Shown here: positions 1-8,733 of the stretch, in pieces | How the letters are laid out: each line of letters begins with the position of its first letter | Numbering within the stretch: position 1 is the stretch's first letter | Assembly: GCF_900100795.1 (NCBI RefSeq) | Contig: NZ_FNCO01000002.1 | Location: forward strand, 496,001-560,000 | Origin: Pseudomonas abietaniphila | Lineage (GTDB): Bacteria; Pseudomonadota; Gammaproteobacteria; Pseudomonadales; Pseudomonadaceae | DNA length: 64,000 nucleotides | Direction: 5' to 3' | The notes under the pieces: model-generated | Seen by the model: only the letters and a program-made list of their open reading frames with translations | Told to the model about the DNA's origin: nothing | Database searches by the model: none | Translations under genes and position numbers: made by a program

Positions 1-270
1 CGGCACCAGGGTGCGTTCGGCCCAGGCGCCGAATGGCTGCACCGAACGTTCTCCGAAGTACACGCGCTTGCCATCCACGGTGCGACCGACGCCCTCGCCT
101 CGAATGACACAGGGGTAGCTGACGCCCAGTCGGTAAGCGCCAAGGACATCCCAGCCACCCAGCCCGGCAGTGTCCATATCGATCAGCACGCAACCTTCCT
201 GGGGTTGTGGTTCGGGAAATTCCTCGACGACCGGTGGGGCATTGCGTTCATGAATGACAGCAGCTCGCAT
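1..270 (-). CDS. Zinc-type alcohol dehydrogenase / quinone oxidoreductase, N-terminal part
   Basis: The gene runs off the left edge, so only about 90 N-terminal residues are present, starting from the ATG at 270. The visible part reads as the GroES-like domain of the medium-chain dehydrogenase superfamily: an opening MRAAV strand, a turn around GLGGWD, then GVSYPCVIRGEGVG, which occupies the place of the usual 'PFVPGxExAG' segment. It lacks the Cys-Gly-x-Asp zinc ligand motif of true alcohol dehydrogenases, so a zinc-independent quinone-oxidoreductase-like enzyme is more likely. It is divergent from the oxidoreductase gene at 509, with 238 bases between them. The substrate cannot be told. Confidence 0.75.
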   Translation of the reverse strand, partial: MRAAVIHERNAPPVVEEFPEPQPQEGCVLIDMDTAGLGGWDVLGAYRLGVSYPCVIRGEGVGRTVDGKRVYFGERSVQPFGAWAERTLVP

Positions 271-508
271 GGATCGGACTCCTCTTGTTGTTGTAGTCAG
301 CAATCGATTCGAGCGAAATAGTAGAACAGATTTCGTGATTGTGTCTCATATTTTAATGCGCTACGTTAGGTGCCTGGCTTCAGGTATCGATTTTTCAAAT
401 AGCGCCGGCGCAATTTTGTGATTTTACGATCCGCGTCCCCGTTGCCAGACTCGGCGCCATAACAGCTCTGCCCTCGACGGCAGGCAGATAACAAGACCGG
501 AGAACGCC

Positions 509-3500
509 ATGTCCGCAACACCGTCCTTGGAAGACAAATACGTTCAGCTCACCGGCAAGGTTCTGCTGACAGGCGTTCAGGCGCTGGTCCGCTTGCCCCT
601 GATGCAGCGCCAGCGCGATCTCGCCAAGGGCCTGAACACCGCCGGCTTCATTTCCGGTTACCGCGGCTCCCCTCTGGGTGGCTTCGATCAGGCATTGTGG
701 AAGGCTCGCGATCACCTGAAGGCGCACCACACTGTCTTCAATCCGGGCGTCAACGAAGACCTGGCGGCGACCTCGGTCTGGGGCACCCAGCAGGTGAGCA
801 TTTTCGAAGGCGCGACCTACGATGGTGTGTTCGGCATGTGGTACGGCAAGGGGCCGGGAGTGGATCGCTGCGGCGATGTGTTCCGCCATGCCAACGCTGC
901 AGGGACCTCCCGATTCGGCGGGGTGCTCGCGGTGGCTGGCGACGATCATGGAGCGCGCAGCTCGTCTCTGCCTCATCAGACCGAGCACGTGTTCAAGGCG
1001 GTAATGATGCCGGTGCTGGCGCCTTCCGGCGTGCAGGAGTATCTGGACTACGGACTTCACGGCTGGGCCATGTCGCGATACTCCGGTTGCTGGGTGGCGT
1101 TGAAGGCGGTAGCCGATACCGTAGAAAGCGCCGCCATTGTCGACCTTGACCCGGACCGAGTGCAGCCGGTCATTCCGGACATTCCCCTGCCCGAGGGCGG
1201 TTTGAATATTCGCTGGCCCGACCCGCCACTGGCCCAGGAAAAACGCCTGCTGGAACACAAGCTGTATGCAGCGCTGGCCTACGCGCGTGCCAACCGGCTC
1301 GACCAGGTGGTCATGGACGCCGAGAAACCCAGGATCGGCATCATCACCTCCGGCAAGTCCTATCTGGACGTGTGTCAGGCGCTGAAGATGCTGGGTATCG
1401 ACGATGCGCTCGCCCAACAGATCGGGCTGCGGGTCTACAAGGTAGGGATGATCTGGCCGCTGGACGCCGAGGGTGTGCGGCACTTCGCCGAAGGACTGGA
1501 AGAGATCATCGTGGTGGAGGAAAAGCGTCACTTGCTGGAGTACCAGCTCAAGGAAGAACTTTACAACTGGCGCGAAGACGTTCGGCCGCGCATCGTTGGC
1601 AAATTCGACGACAAAGGCGAATGGAGCCTGCCACATACCGGTTGGTTGCTTCCCGCCGTGGGCGAGCTGACGCCATCGCAGATCGCTCGCGCCCTGGCGC
1701 GACGCATATTGCGTGTTCACCAGAGCGGCCCGCTGCAGGTGCGGCTGGCGGTACTGGACGCGCAACTGGCAAATTGCAGCGCCCCCGCCAACCTGATGGA
1801 GCGTGTGCCCCATTACTGCTCTGGCTGCCCGCATAACACCTCGACCAAGGTCCCCGAAGGCAGCCGCGCGCTGGCTGGCATCGGCTGTCATTACATGGCC
1901 GCGTGGATCTATCCGCAGACCCAGACCTTCAGCCAGATGGGCGGCGAAGGTGCCGCATGGATCGGCCAGGCGCCGTTTACCCGTACCCCACATGTATTCG
2001 CCAATTTGGGCGACGGCACTTATTTCCATTCGGGACTGCTGGCGATTCGTGCAGCAGTCGCGGCGAAAGTGCCGATTACCTACAAGATTCTCTATAACGA
2101 CGCAGTGGCCATGACCGGCGGGCAGCCTGTCGACGGCACCTTGAGTGTGTCCCGGATCAGCCGTCAACTCGCCGCCGAGGGTGTGCAGCGAATCGTCGTC
2201 GTGACCGACGAAATCGAGCGCTACGAGGACATTACCGACCTGGCCGCGGATGTGCCCGTCTACCACCGCGAACGCATGGATGAAATCCAGCAACAGCTTC
2301 GTGAATACCCTGGCGTGTCCGCCCTGATCTACGACCAGACCTGCGCTGCCGAAAAACGTCGTCGGCGCAAGCGCGGCAAGTTCGCCGATCCGGCGCGTCG
2401 AGTGATCATCAACGAATCGGTATGCGAAGGCTGCGGCGACTGCAGCAGCCAATCCAATTGCATGTCTGTGGTGCCGGTAGAGACCGAGTTCGGTCGCAAG
2501 CGGGAAATAGACCAATCGTCCTGCAACAAGGATTTCACCTGCCTCTCAGGCTTTTGCCCGAGCTTCGTCACCGTAGAAGGCGCAAAGCCGCGCAAACCCA
2601 AGGCGCTCGCCAGCAGCGCCGAAGAGCAGTGGGTACTCCCTGCCCCGCTGTCTCAGCCGCTCGATCAGCCCTACAGCATTCTGGTAACGGGGGTTGGCGG
2701 CACAGGTGTCGTCACCATCGGAGCGTTGCTTGGGATGGCAGCGTTCATCGAGGGCAAAGGCGTGCTGAATCTGGACATGGCCGGCATGGCGCAGAAAGGT
2801 GGCGCAGTCTGGTCGCACATCCGCATTGCCCAACGTCAGGAGCAACTCTATGCGCCGCGGATTGCCGAGGGCGAAGCCGACTTGCTGCTCGGCTGCGATC
2901 TGGTGGTGAGCGCCAACGCCGAAACGCTGGTCAAACTGCGTCAGGGAGTGACCCACGCGCTGATCAACTCCGAACAGAGCGTGACCAGCGCATTCGTGCG
3001 CAGCTTCGCCAGACAGGCTGAAAGCGGCGACCTGTTCAGTCATCCCGATCCGGTGTTTCGTACATCCGACATGTCCCGGCAAATCAGCGAGGCCGTGGGC
3101 GCACAGGGCACGGTGTTCGTCGATGCCAGTGAGCTGGCTACCGCCTTGCTGGGCGACTCCATCGCGACCAACACCTTCATGCTCGGCTTCGCCTATCAGA
3201 AAGGCTGGCTCCCTGTGGGAGAACCAGCGTTGATGCAAGCCATCGAACTCAACGGCACGGCGGTGGAATTCAATCGCATGGCTTTCCTCTGGGGCCGGCG
3301 CGCTGCAGTGGATATGCCGCGCCTGGTTTCACGGCTGGAAAAACTCAAGGTGCAGGGAACAGATCGTGAAGTGGTGCAAACCCTCGAACAACGCATCGAG
3401 CGTCGCGTCGATTACCTCACGAACTATCAGAATGGCGCTTACGCCAGCCGCTATCGTAAGGGCGTGAAGCGCTTCATTCAGGCCGAAACTGCGCTGACGG

Positions 3501-4081
3501 GCAAACCCGGCGTACTGACCGAAGCAGTGGCTCGTCATTACTTCAAGGTCCTGGCGATCAAGGACGAATATGAAGTCGCGCGGTTGTATAGCAACGGCGA
3601 TTTCCTGAAGAAGGTTCAAGCGGGTTTCGAAGGTGATTACAGTCTGCGGTTTCACCTCGCCCCCCCACTGCTGCACAAGGTGGTCGATGGTCTGGCACCG
3701 AAAAAAAGCAGTTACGGGCCCTGGATGATGACGGGCTTCAAGGTGCTGGCCGGACTCAAGTTTCTGCGCAACACCTGGCTCGACCCTTTTGCTCGTACCC
3801 ACGAACGCAAAGTCGAACTGCAATGGCTGGCCGATTACGAGTCCGTCCTCGACGAGCTACTTGACCAACTGAGCAATGACAATCTGGAACTCGCCGTTTC
3901 ACTCGCAAACCTGCCTGACGCAGTGCGTGGCTTTGGCCCCGTACGAGAGCGCTATCTGACCCATGCGCGGCAGCGTCTTGCCGTATTGCTGGAGCAATGG
4001 CATGGAGGTGACGCGCAAACCGCAGGCGCGGGCGGGGTGATCGAAGTGCAGCCGGCACGGATTCGCGTGACCCAGCTGTAA
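509..4081 (+). CDS. Indolepyruvate:ferredoxin oxidoreductase-family protein, fused alpha-beta (IorAB-like)
   Basis: A 1190-residue fused 2-oxoacid oxidoreductase. Family members decarboxylate aryl or branched 2-oxoacids to acyl-CoA with thiamine diphosphate and pass the electrons to ferredoxin or another carrier. The order is: N-terminal pyrimidine-binding half (FISGYRGSPLGG near residue 50), thiamine-diphosphate domain (GIGCHYMAAW and NLGDGTYFHSG, about residues 450-520), a cysteine-rich iron-sulfur segment (CEGCGDC about residue 640), then a gamma-type domain opening at VTGVGGTGVV (about residue 725). An ATG with an upstream purine-rich site fits the usual N-terminus. It is followed by a co-directional TetR gene and faces an acyl-CoA catabolic operon, so it may feed acyl-CoA into that pathway; this is inference from position. 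Confidence 0.9.
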   Translation: MSATPSLEDKYVQLTGKVLLTGVQALVRLPLMQRQRDLAKGLNTAGFISGYRGSPLGGFDQALWKARDHLKAHHTVFNPGVNEDLAATSVWGTQQVSIFEGATYDGVFGMWYGKGPGVDRCGDVFRHANAAGTSRFGGVLAVAGDDHGARSSSLPHQTEHVFKAVMMPVLAPSGVQEYLDYGLHGWAMSRYSGCWVALKAVADTVESAAIVDLDPDRVQPVIPDIPLPEGGLNIRWPDPPLAQEKRLLEHKLYAALAYARANRLDQVVMDAEKPRIGIITSGKSYLDVCQALKMLGIDDALAQQIGLRVYKVGMIWPLDAEGVRHFAEGLEEIIVVEEKRHLLEYQLKEELYNWREDVRPRIVGKFDDKGEWSLPHTGWLLPAVGELTPSQIARALARRILRVHQSGPLQVRLAVLDAQLANCSAPANLMERVPHYCSGCPHNTSTKVPEGSRALAGIGCHYMAAWIYPQTQTFSQMGGEGAAWIGQAPFTRTPHVFANLGDGTYFHSGLLAIRAAVAAKVPITYKILYNDAVAMTGGQPVDGTLSVSRISRQLAAEGVQRIVVVTDEIERYEDITDLAADVPVYHRERMDEIQQQLREYPGVSALIYDQTCAAEKRRRRKRGKFADPARRVIINESVCEGCGDCSSQSNCMSVVPVETEFGRKREIDQSSCNKDFTCLSGFCPSFVTVEGAKPRKPKALASSAEEQWVLPAPLSQPLDQPYSILVTGVGGTGVVTIGALLGMAAFIEGKGVLNLDMAGMAQKGGAVWSHIRIAQRQEQLYAPRIAEGEADLLLGCDLVVSANAETLVKLRQGVTHALINSEQSVTSAFVRSFARQAESGDLFSHPDPVFRTSDMSRQISEAVGAQGTVFVDASELATALLGDSIATNTFMLGFAYQKGWLPVGEPALMQAIELNGTAVEFNRMAFLWGRRAAVDMPRLVSRLEKLKVQGTDREVVQTLEQRIERRVDYLTNYQNGAYASRYRKGVKRFIQAETALTGKPGVLTEAVARHYFKVLAIKDEYEVARLYSNGDFLKKVQAGFEGDYSLRFHLAPPLLHKVVDGLAPKKSSYGPWMMTGFKVLAGLKFLRNTWLDPFARTHERKVELQWLADYESVLDELLDQLSNDNLELAVSLANLPDAVRGFGPVRERYLTHARQRLAVLLEQWHGGDAQTAGAGGVIEVQPARIRVTQL

Positions 4082-4157
4082 GCCAAGCTGTGCCAGGCGG
4101 TCAGCAGGCCGTCTGGTATCTGTTCACAGTCCACAGTTCTTTTTCGAGGTGCAATTC

Positions 4158-4802
4158 ATGCAGGCTCTCGCAACGCAAGACGTGATGCCAACCGATGCGC
4201 CACTTTCGCCCCACGAACAGATCCGCACCACAGCCCTGCAGTTGTTCGTCGAGTACGGGTTTCAGTCTGTCAGCCTTCGTCAGCTGGCGACCGCTGTCGG
4301 CATGCAGGCGGGCTCGCTTTATAACCACATCGAGAGCAAGGCTGCGCTGCTTTTCGAGTTGATCGAGGAGTATGAGACCAACATGCTGCAGGTCCTGCCA
4401 GGAAAGCTGATGATCCTGTGTGACCCGCTCAAGGCGCTGAACGCGTTCATCAAGAGCCACGTCGCGTTCACCGTCGAACATCGCCAACGCTGGTTGCTCG
4501 CTCGTCTGGAGTACCGCTGCCTGACGGCCTGCCAGCAGAAAAGTGTTCAAGCCTTGCGCGATGAAACCGCCGAGCGCCTCGGCGCTATCCTGCAGGCAGG
4601 CATGGACCAGGAGCGCTTCATGAAAGTGCCCATCAAGACAATGGTCCCGTGCATGCTGGCGATGCTCAACGAGATCAGCAGCTGGCACAGCCCCGGCCAC
4701 ACCCCTTCCCTGACCGCCACCGTGGGATTGCACACGAAGATGATCCACGGTGTGCTGCTGCCCACATCGGTCGAACCCTTCGCAGACTCAGCTCAGCATT
4801 AG
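4158..4802 (+). CDS. TetR/AcrR-family transcriptional regulator
   Basis: A 214-residue one-component repressor of the TetR type. The N-terminal helix-turn-helix is clear (ALQLFVEYGFQSVSLRQLA, then VGMQAGSLYNHIESKAALL). The ATG at 4158 is preferred over the in-frame GTG at 4149 because a GAGG sits about eight bases upstream. The 3' end overlaps the convergent SDR gene by about 15 bases. It lies between the 2-oxoacid oxidoreductase and the CoA-transferase/acyl-CoA dehydrogenase operon, so one or both are its likely targets. The ligand is unknown; acyl-CoA thioesters are common for regulators in such settings. Confidence 0.9.
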   Translation: MQALATQDVMPTDAPLSPHEQIRTTALQLFVEYGFQSVSLRQLATAVGMQAGSLYNHIESKAALLFELIEEYETNMLQVLPGKLMILCDPLKALNAFIKSHVAFTVEHRQRWLLARLEYRCLTACQQKSVQALRDETAERLGAILQAGMDQERFMKVPIKTMVPCMLAMLNEISSWHSPGHTPSLTATVGLHTKMIHGVLLPTSVEPFADSAQH

Positions 4803-5558
4803 CATACCGCCGTCCACGGGCAGGGTTTGCCCGGTGATGAAACGTGATCCGTCGCCCGCGAGAAACACCAGCATGGGCGCAAGGTCCTTACGCGCATCAC
4901 CGAGCCGCCCACCCAGAGGAATGTGCGTTGCCATGAAGGCGTCGTGATGCTGAAGCTGCTCCGGGTTCATGCTCGCTCTCGTAGCGTCGTACATGGGTGT
5001 CCACATGGCCGGGGCAATGGCATTTACGGTAATGCCCAGCGGCCCCCACTCACGGGCAACGGTCCGAGTCCAGGCCAGCACGGCACCTTTGCTCGCGGCG
5101 TAGTGCGCCTTGCCCGGCTGACCGATGACACCGGCGGCAGAGGCGAAATTGATGATGCGGCCGCCCGATTCTTTCATCAGCGCGTGCGCTGCCCGATTGG
5201 TCAGGAACGTACCCCTGGCATTCACCGCGAACACCTGCTCCCACTGATCCAGTTCGATGTCCTGCGCCATGGCGTTCGGTGCAATGCCGGCTGCATGCAC
5301 GAGCACGTCCAGACCGCCCAGTCGCTCGGCAGCCCAGGCAAACGCCTCGTCCACCGATCGGCTTTGGGCAATATCGCAATGGCGGTGAAAGGCCCATCCC
5401 GGCCCCTGCTCGTCCTCGACGTCGACGCGGTTACCTATGTCCAGGCTAATGACATGAGCCCCCTGCTCCACATAGGCGCTGACTACCGCTGCGCCGATAC
5501 CCCGTGCACCGCCGGTGACGATGATTTTCTTGCCGACGAGCTGCCTGTCAGTTGCCAT
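4788..5558 (-). CDS. Short-chain dehydrogenase/reductase (SDR)
   Basis: A 256-residue classical SDR, a cytosolic NAD(P)-dependent oxidoreductase for a hydroxyl/keto group. The Rossmann glycine motif VTGGARGIGAA is near residue 15, NAR of the 'NAG'-type segment is mid-protein, the catalytic serine is in INFASAAG and the YAASK pair follows. The C-terminus GQTLPVDGGML is typical. It is the last gene of the minus-strand operon that begins with the CoA-transferase at 10953. Its likely role is oxidation of a 3-hydroxyacyl-CoA or a related alcohol in that pathway; the substrate is not visible. Confidence 0.88.
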   Translation of the reverse strand: MATDRQLVGKKIIVTGGARGIGAAVVSAYVEQGAHVISLDIGNRVDVEDEQGPGWAFHRHCDIAQSRSVDEAFAWAAERLGGLDVLVHAAGIAPNAMAQDIELDQWEQVFAVNARGTFLTNRAAHALMKESGGRIINFASAAGVIGQPGKAHYAASKGAVLAWTRTVAREWGPLGITVNAIAPAMWTPMYDATRASMNPEQLQHHDAFMATHIPLGGRLGDARKDLAPMLVFLAGDGSRFITGQTLPVDGGMLMLS

Positions 5559-5582
5559 TTACCTGCCTCCGGTTCAAAGCCT

Positions 5583-6635
5583 TCATGATTTCTTCGCGAT
5601 GCGCATCCGGGCCTGTTCGAAAAGGCGCACGGCGCTGGCGTGATGGGTCAATGCGGTGTCCATCGTGGATTTCCCCGCACAGGCCCGCGCATAGCTGCCT
5701 TCGAGCAGAATACCGAGCTTGAAACCGGCGAGCACGATGTACCAGTCCAGGTTGTCCAGGTTGCGTGCAGTGCCGTTGCGATAGCGCTCGACCAGCTCTT
5801 GCGCAGTCGCAAAACCTTCCCATGGCTGTACATGAATGGTTCCCGCGCCCCGCCCGTCTGCGCCAGGCCAGGTGACCAGCAGCCAGCCGAGGTCCAGCAA
5901 TGGATCGCCAATGGTGGTCAGTTCCCAATCGACAATTGCAGCGACCTGCGCGGTGGTATCGCTGAACATCACGTTGTTGAGGTGATAGTCGCCATGCAGG
6001 ATTCCCGGAGCAAACTGCGCCGGACAGTGCTGCTCCAGCCATTGCGCGATGATGTTCAGCCCCGGCAGACCTTCGGCTCCGGGCCAGCCCTGGTAATCCT
6101 GGTAGCCTTGCAGTTGCGACAACCAGCGCTCAACCTGACGCTGCAGAAAGCCCTCGGGTTTGCCGAAACCATCGAGCCCCACCTGCCGGTAGTCGACCTC
6201 GCCAAGCCTGAGCAACGCGTCAACCATGGCAAAACCCATTTGTCGACGAATGCCGGGGTCGCTGGCATGCAGCGCGGGCATTCCAGCAGACGCATTGAAG
6301 CCCGCGACAGGCTCCATGAGATAAAAGCCGGCCCCCAGAACCGAAACGTCGTCACAGGCAGCGATCAATCCCGCATGGGGCACCGACGTGCCGGCCAGAG
6401 CGGCGAGCACCCGCGCTTCGCGTGCGATCGTCTTGCTGCCGTCCTGACGGGGATGCATTGGCGGGCGGCGCAGCACGTATTCCCGTCCCTCTCGCGAAAA
6501 GCGCAACAGCAGGTTCTGGGTGCCTCCGGCCAGGCGTCGAGGGTGTTCAATAGCCCCGCTACCCAACCCTTGCCGATCCATCCATGCAGCCAGTCGGTTG
6601 ATATCGATCAGCGGCTCCCAGCCAGTGCCGGTCAT
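5583..6635 (-). CDS. APH-like phosphotransferase of the acyl-CoA dehydrogenase-associated type
   Basis: A 350-residue kinase-fold protein of the aminoglycoside phosphotransferase / choline kinase superfamily. The Brenner motif ILHGDYHLNNVMF holds the catalytic Asp, and AIVDWELTTIGDPLLDLGW holds the metal-binding DxD region. The start codon overlaps the stop of the upstream acyl-CoA dehydrogenase by four bases (ATGA), so the two are translationally coupled. This pairing matches eukaryotic ACAD10/11, where the two domains are fused and the kinase phosphorylates a 4-hydroxyacyl-CoA before the dehydrogenase acts. By analogy this pair could handle hydroxyacyl-CoA substrates; that is inference. Confidence 0.88.
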   Translation of the reverse strand: MTGTGWEPLIDINRLAAWMDRQGLGSGAIEHPRRLAGGTQNLLLRFSREGREYVLRRPPMHPRQDGSKTIAREARVLAALAGTSVPHAGLIAACDDVSVLGAGFYLMEPVAGFNASAGMPALHASDPGIRRQMGFAMVDALLRLGEVDYRQVGLDGFGKPEGFLQRQVERWLSQLQGYQDYQGWPGAEGLPGLNIIAQWLEQHCPAQFAPGILHGDYHLNNVMFSDTTAQVAAIVDWELTTIGDPLLDLGWLLVTWPGADGRGAGTIHVQPWEGFATAQELVERYRNGTARNLDNLDWYIVLAGFKLGILLEGSYARACAGKSTMDTALTHHASAVRLFEQARMRIAKKS

Positions 6636-7933
6636 GCATCACCTTCGGCACGTGCCAGGGGCTGCAACACCTCGTGAAATTTCGCGCGCGCGGCACGGGC
6701 CGCAGTAGGCCGGTGACAGGTGGGAAACATCTCGGTTTCGGGGCTGTAGTCGCGTAGCAGCTGTTTTGCCAGGGTAATTTTGTGCACCTCGGTCGGGCCA
6801 TCCGCCAGGCCCATTTGAAAGGAGCGAATGATCAACCCGGCGAATGGCATCTCGTCGCTCACCCCAAGGCATCCATGGACCTGCAACGCCCGTGCGGCGA
6901 TGTCGTGCAGGACCTTGGGCATCGCGGCTTTGACGGCGGCAATGTCTTTGCGGACCTTGAGGTAATCCTGATACTTGTCGATACGCCAAGCGGTACGCAT
7001 GACCAACAGACGAAATTGCTCAAGCTCGATCCAGGAATCGGCGATTTTCTCCTGAACCAGTTGTTTGTCTGCCAGCCGGCTGCCCTGCGTGCTGCGCGAC
7101 AAGGCCCGCTGACACATGGCATCGAGCGCTTTTTGGGCCTGGCCGATGACGCGCATTGCATGGTGCACGCGCCCGCCACCCAGCCTGACCTGCGCCACCA
7201 CAAAGGCCTGGCCTGGCTCACCCAGCATGCTGTCGGCAGAAAGCCGCACATCGTTGAGTTTCAGGTAGGCATGGGTCGCCTGTGGGTCGTCGGCGATACC
7301 CACGTTGCGCTCGATGATCAGTCCCGGCGTATCGGCTGGCACGATGAACATCGACATTCCACCGTGGGCACCGAGTTCGGGATCGGTGACGGCCATGACG
7401 ATCAGGAAAGCGGCGTAACGCGCATTGGATGCGAACCACTTTTCACCGTTGAGCACCCACTGATCTCCCTCACGGATGGCTCGCGTAGTGAAGACATTCG
7501 GGTCCGCGCCCCCCTGCGGTTCGGTCATGGCGAAACAGGAGACGATCGATCCATTCAGCAGCGGTTGCAGATAGCGGCGTTTCTGCTCGGCACTGCCGAA
7601 ATGCGCGAGAATCTCGCCATTGCCGGAATCCGGTGCCTGACAGCCGAACACAATGGGCGCGAACAATGCGCGTCCAAGAATCTCGTTGATCAATGCCAGG
7701 CGAACCTGCCCGTAGCCAGCCCCTCCCAGTTCAGGCCCCAGATGACAGGCCCACAGGCGACGTTCGCGTACCTGCGCCTGTAGAGGAGGAACCAGCCGCT
7801 TGAACAGCGGATCGTGGATATTCCAGGGGCTGCCCAATACATGTTCCAGGGGCTCGACTTCCTCGCGAACGAAGTGGTCGATCCAGTCCAGTTCTGCCTG
7901 AAAATCGGCGTCGGTTTCAAAATCCCAGGCCAT
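6632..7933 (-). CDS. Acyl-CoA dehydrogenase (ACAD10/11-like)
   Basis: A 433-residue flavoprotein oxidising acyl-CoA to the 2-enoyl-CoA. Signature segments are FAMTEPQGGADP (flavin/substrate contact region, about residue 165), NGEKWFASNA, and QVHGCLGVSDEMP in the C-terminal four-helix domain. The length is slightly above the usual 380-400 because of an N-terminal helical part, as in the subfamily that pairs with APH-like kinases. The coupled kinase immediately downstream supports that subfamily. The second 30 residues are acidic and lack a signal, so it is cytosolic. Confidence 0.9.
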   Translation of the reverse strand: MAWDFETDADFQAELDWIDHFVREEVEPLEHVLGSPWNIHDPLFKRLVPPLQAQVRERRLWACHLGPELGGAGYGQVRLALINEILGRALFAPIVFGCQAPDSGNGEILAHFGSAEQKRRYLQPLLNGSIVSCFAMTEPQGGADPNVFTTRAIREGDQWVLNGEKWFASNARYAAFLIVMAVTDPELGAHGGMSMFIVPADTPGLIIERNVGIADDPQATHAYLKLNDVRLSADSMLGEPGQAFVVAQVRLGGGRVHHAMRVIGQAQKALDAMCQRALSRSTQGSRLADKQLVQEKIADSWIELEQFRLLVMRTAWRIDKYQDYLKVRKDIAAVKAAMPKVLHDIAARALQVHGCLGVSDEMPFAGLIIRSFQMGLADGPTEVHKITLAKQLLRDYSPETEMFPTCHRPTAARAARAKFHEVLQPLARAEGDA

Positions 7934-7963
7934 GGGCCCTCCTTGTCTGTTCGCAGCCGTGAG

Positions 7964-8701
7964 TCAAGCCAGGAGCATTCCGCCGTCGACCAGCAACGTC
8001 TGGCCGAGCATGTAACCGGCCAAGGGCGATGCGAGAAAGAGCGCGACATTGGCCATGTCCTGCGGAGTTCCAAGACGCCCCAGCGGAATGGTCCGAAGTG
8101 CGCCTTCAAGGCGTTTGGGGTTGTCGGTGGTGATGCGCGTCAGCTTGGTCTCCACCAGGCCCGGCGCTATGCCGTTGACCCGGATGCCATCGCGCGCCCA
8201 CGCCTCGCCCAGGGTTCGGGTCAGCCCGAACGCTCCGGTCTTGGAGGCGTTGTAGGCCGGATTGCCGCGCGTGGAATGAAAAGCCGCCGCGGAACTGATG
8301 ACGATCATTGCCCCCCTGGCTGCCTTAAGATGCGGATGAAATTTTTGCGCGCAGATCATCAGGCTGGTGAGGTTGACGTCGAGTACCCGGCGAAAGCCTT
8401 CGGGCTCGAACTCCTGCCGGTCGTACAGCACAGTGCCCTGCGCCTGAACCAGCACATCCAGCCGTTCGAACGGCACGGGTGCGGCATCGATCTGCGAAGC
8501 CTGAGCCACGTCGACCTGGTGGTAATGCAAACCTTCGAGACCGGAATCCGGGGAATCGGCATAGTCGGCTGCGCAGCCACGTGTGCCCCACACATGGACC
8601 TGGGCACCCCGCTCAAGAAAGCTGCGAGCGATGCCATTGCCAATGCCGCTGGAGCCGCCGATGACCAGCACAGTCCTGCCGCTGAAATCCAGTTCCCCCA
8701 T
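7964..8701 (-). CDS. Short-chain dehydrogenase/reductase (SDR)
   Basis: A 245-residue SDR with VIGGSSGIGNG as the cofactor loop, ISSAAA as the catalytic serine region, YNASK as the catalytic Tyr/Lys pair and the common C-terminal LLVDGGM. It lies 30 bases upstream of the acyl-CoA dehydrogenase gene in the same operon and 32 bases after the CoA-transferase gene. It is a second dehydrogenase distinct from the one at 4788, so the pathway probably has two alcohol/keto steps. No substrate assignment is possible from sequence. Confidence 0.88.
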   Translation of the reverse strand: MGELDFSGRTVLVIGGSSGIGNGIARSFLERGAQVHVWGTRGCAADYADSPDSGLEGLHYHQVDVAQASQIDAAPVPFERLDVLVQAQGTVLYDRQEFEPEGFRRVLDVNLTSLMICAQKFHPHLKAARGAMIVISSAAAFHSTRGNPAYNASKTGAFGLTRTLGEAWARDGIRVNGIAPGLVETKLTRITTDNPKRLEGALRTIPLGRLGTPQDMANVALFLASPLAGYMLGQTLLVDGGMLLA

Positions 8702-8733
8702 GATGTTTTTCCTCCCAATGACCCGCTCGGTGT

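Noticed and set aside
395..2515. A 706-codon minus-strand open frame opposite the oxidoreductase gene
   Set aside because: It is the antisense of a strongly conserved gene, has no domain or ribosome site, and arises from high GC third positions.
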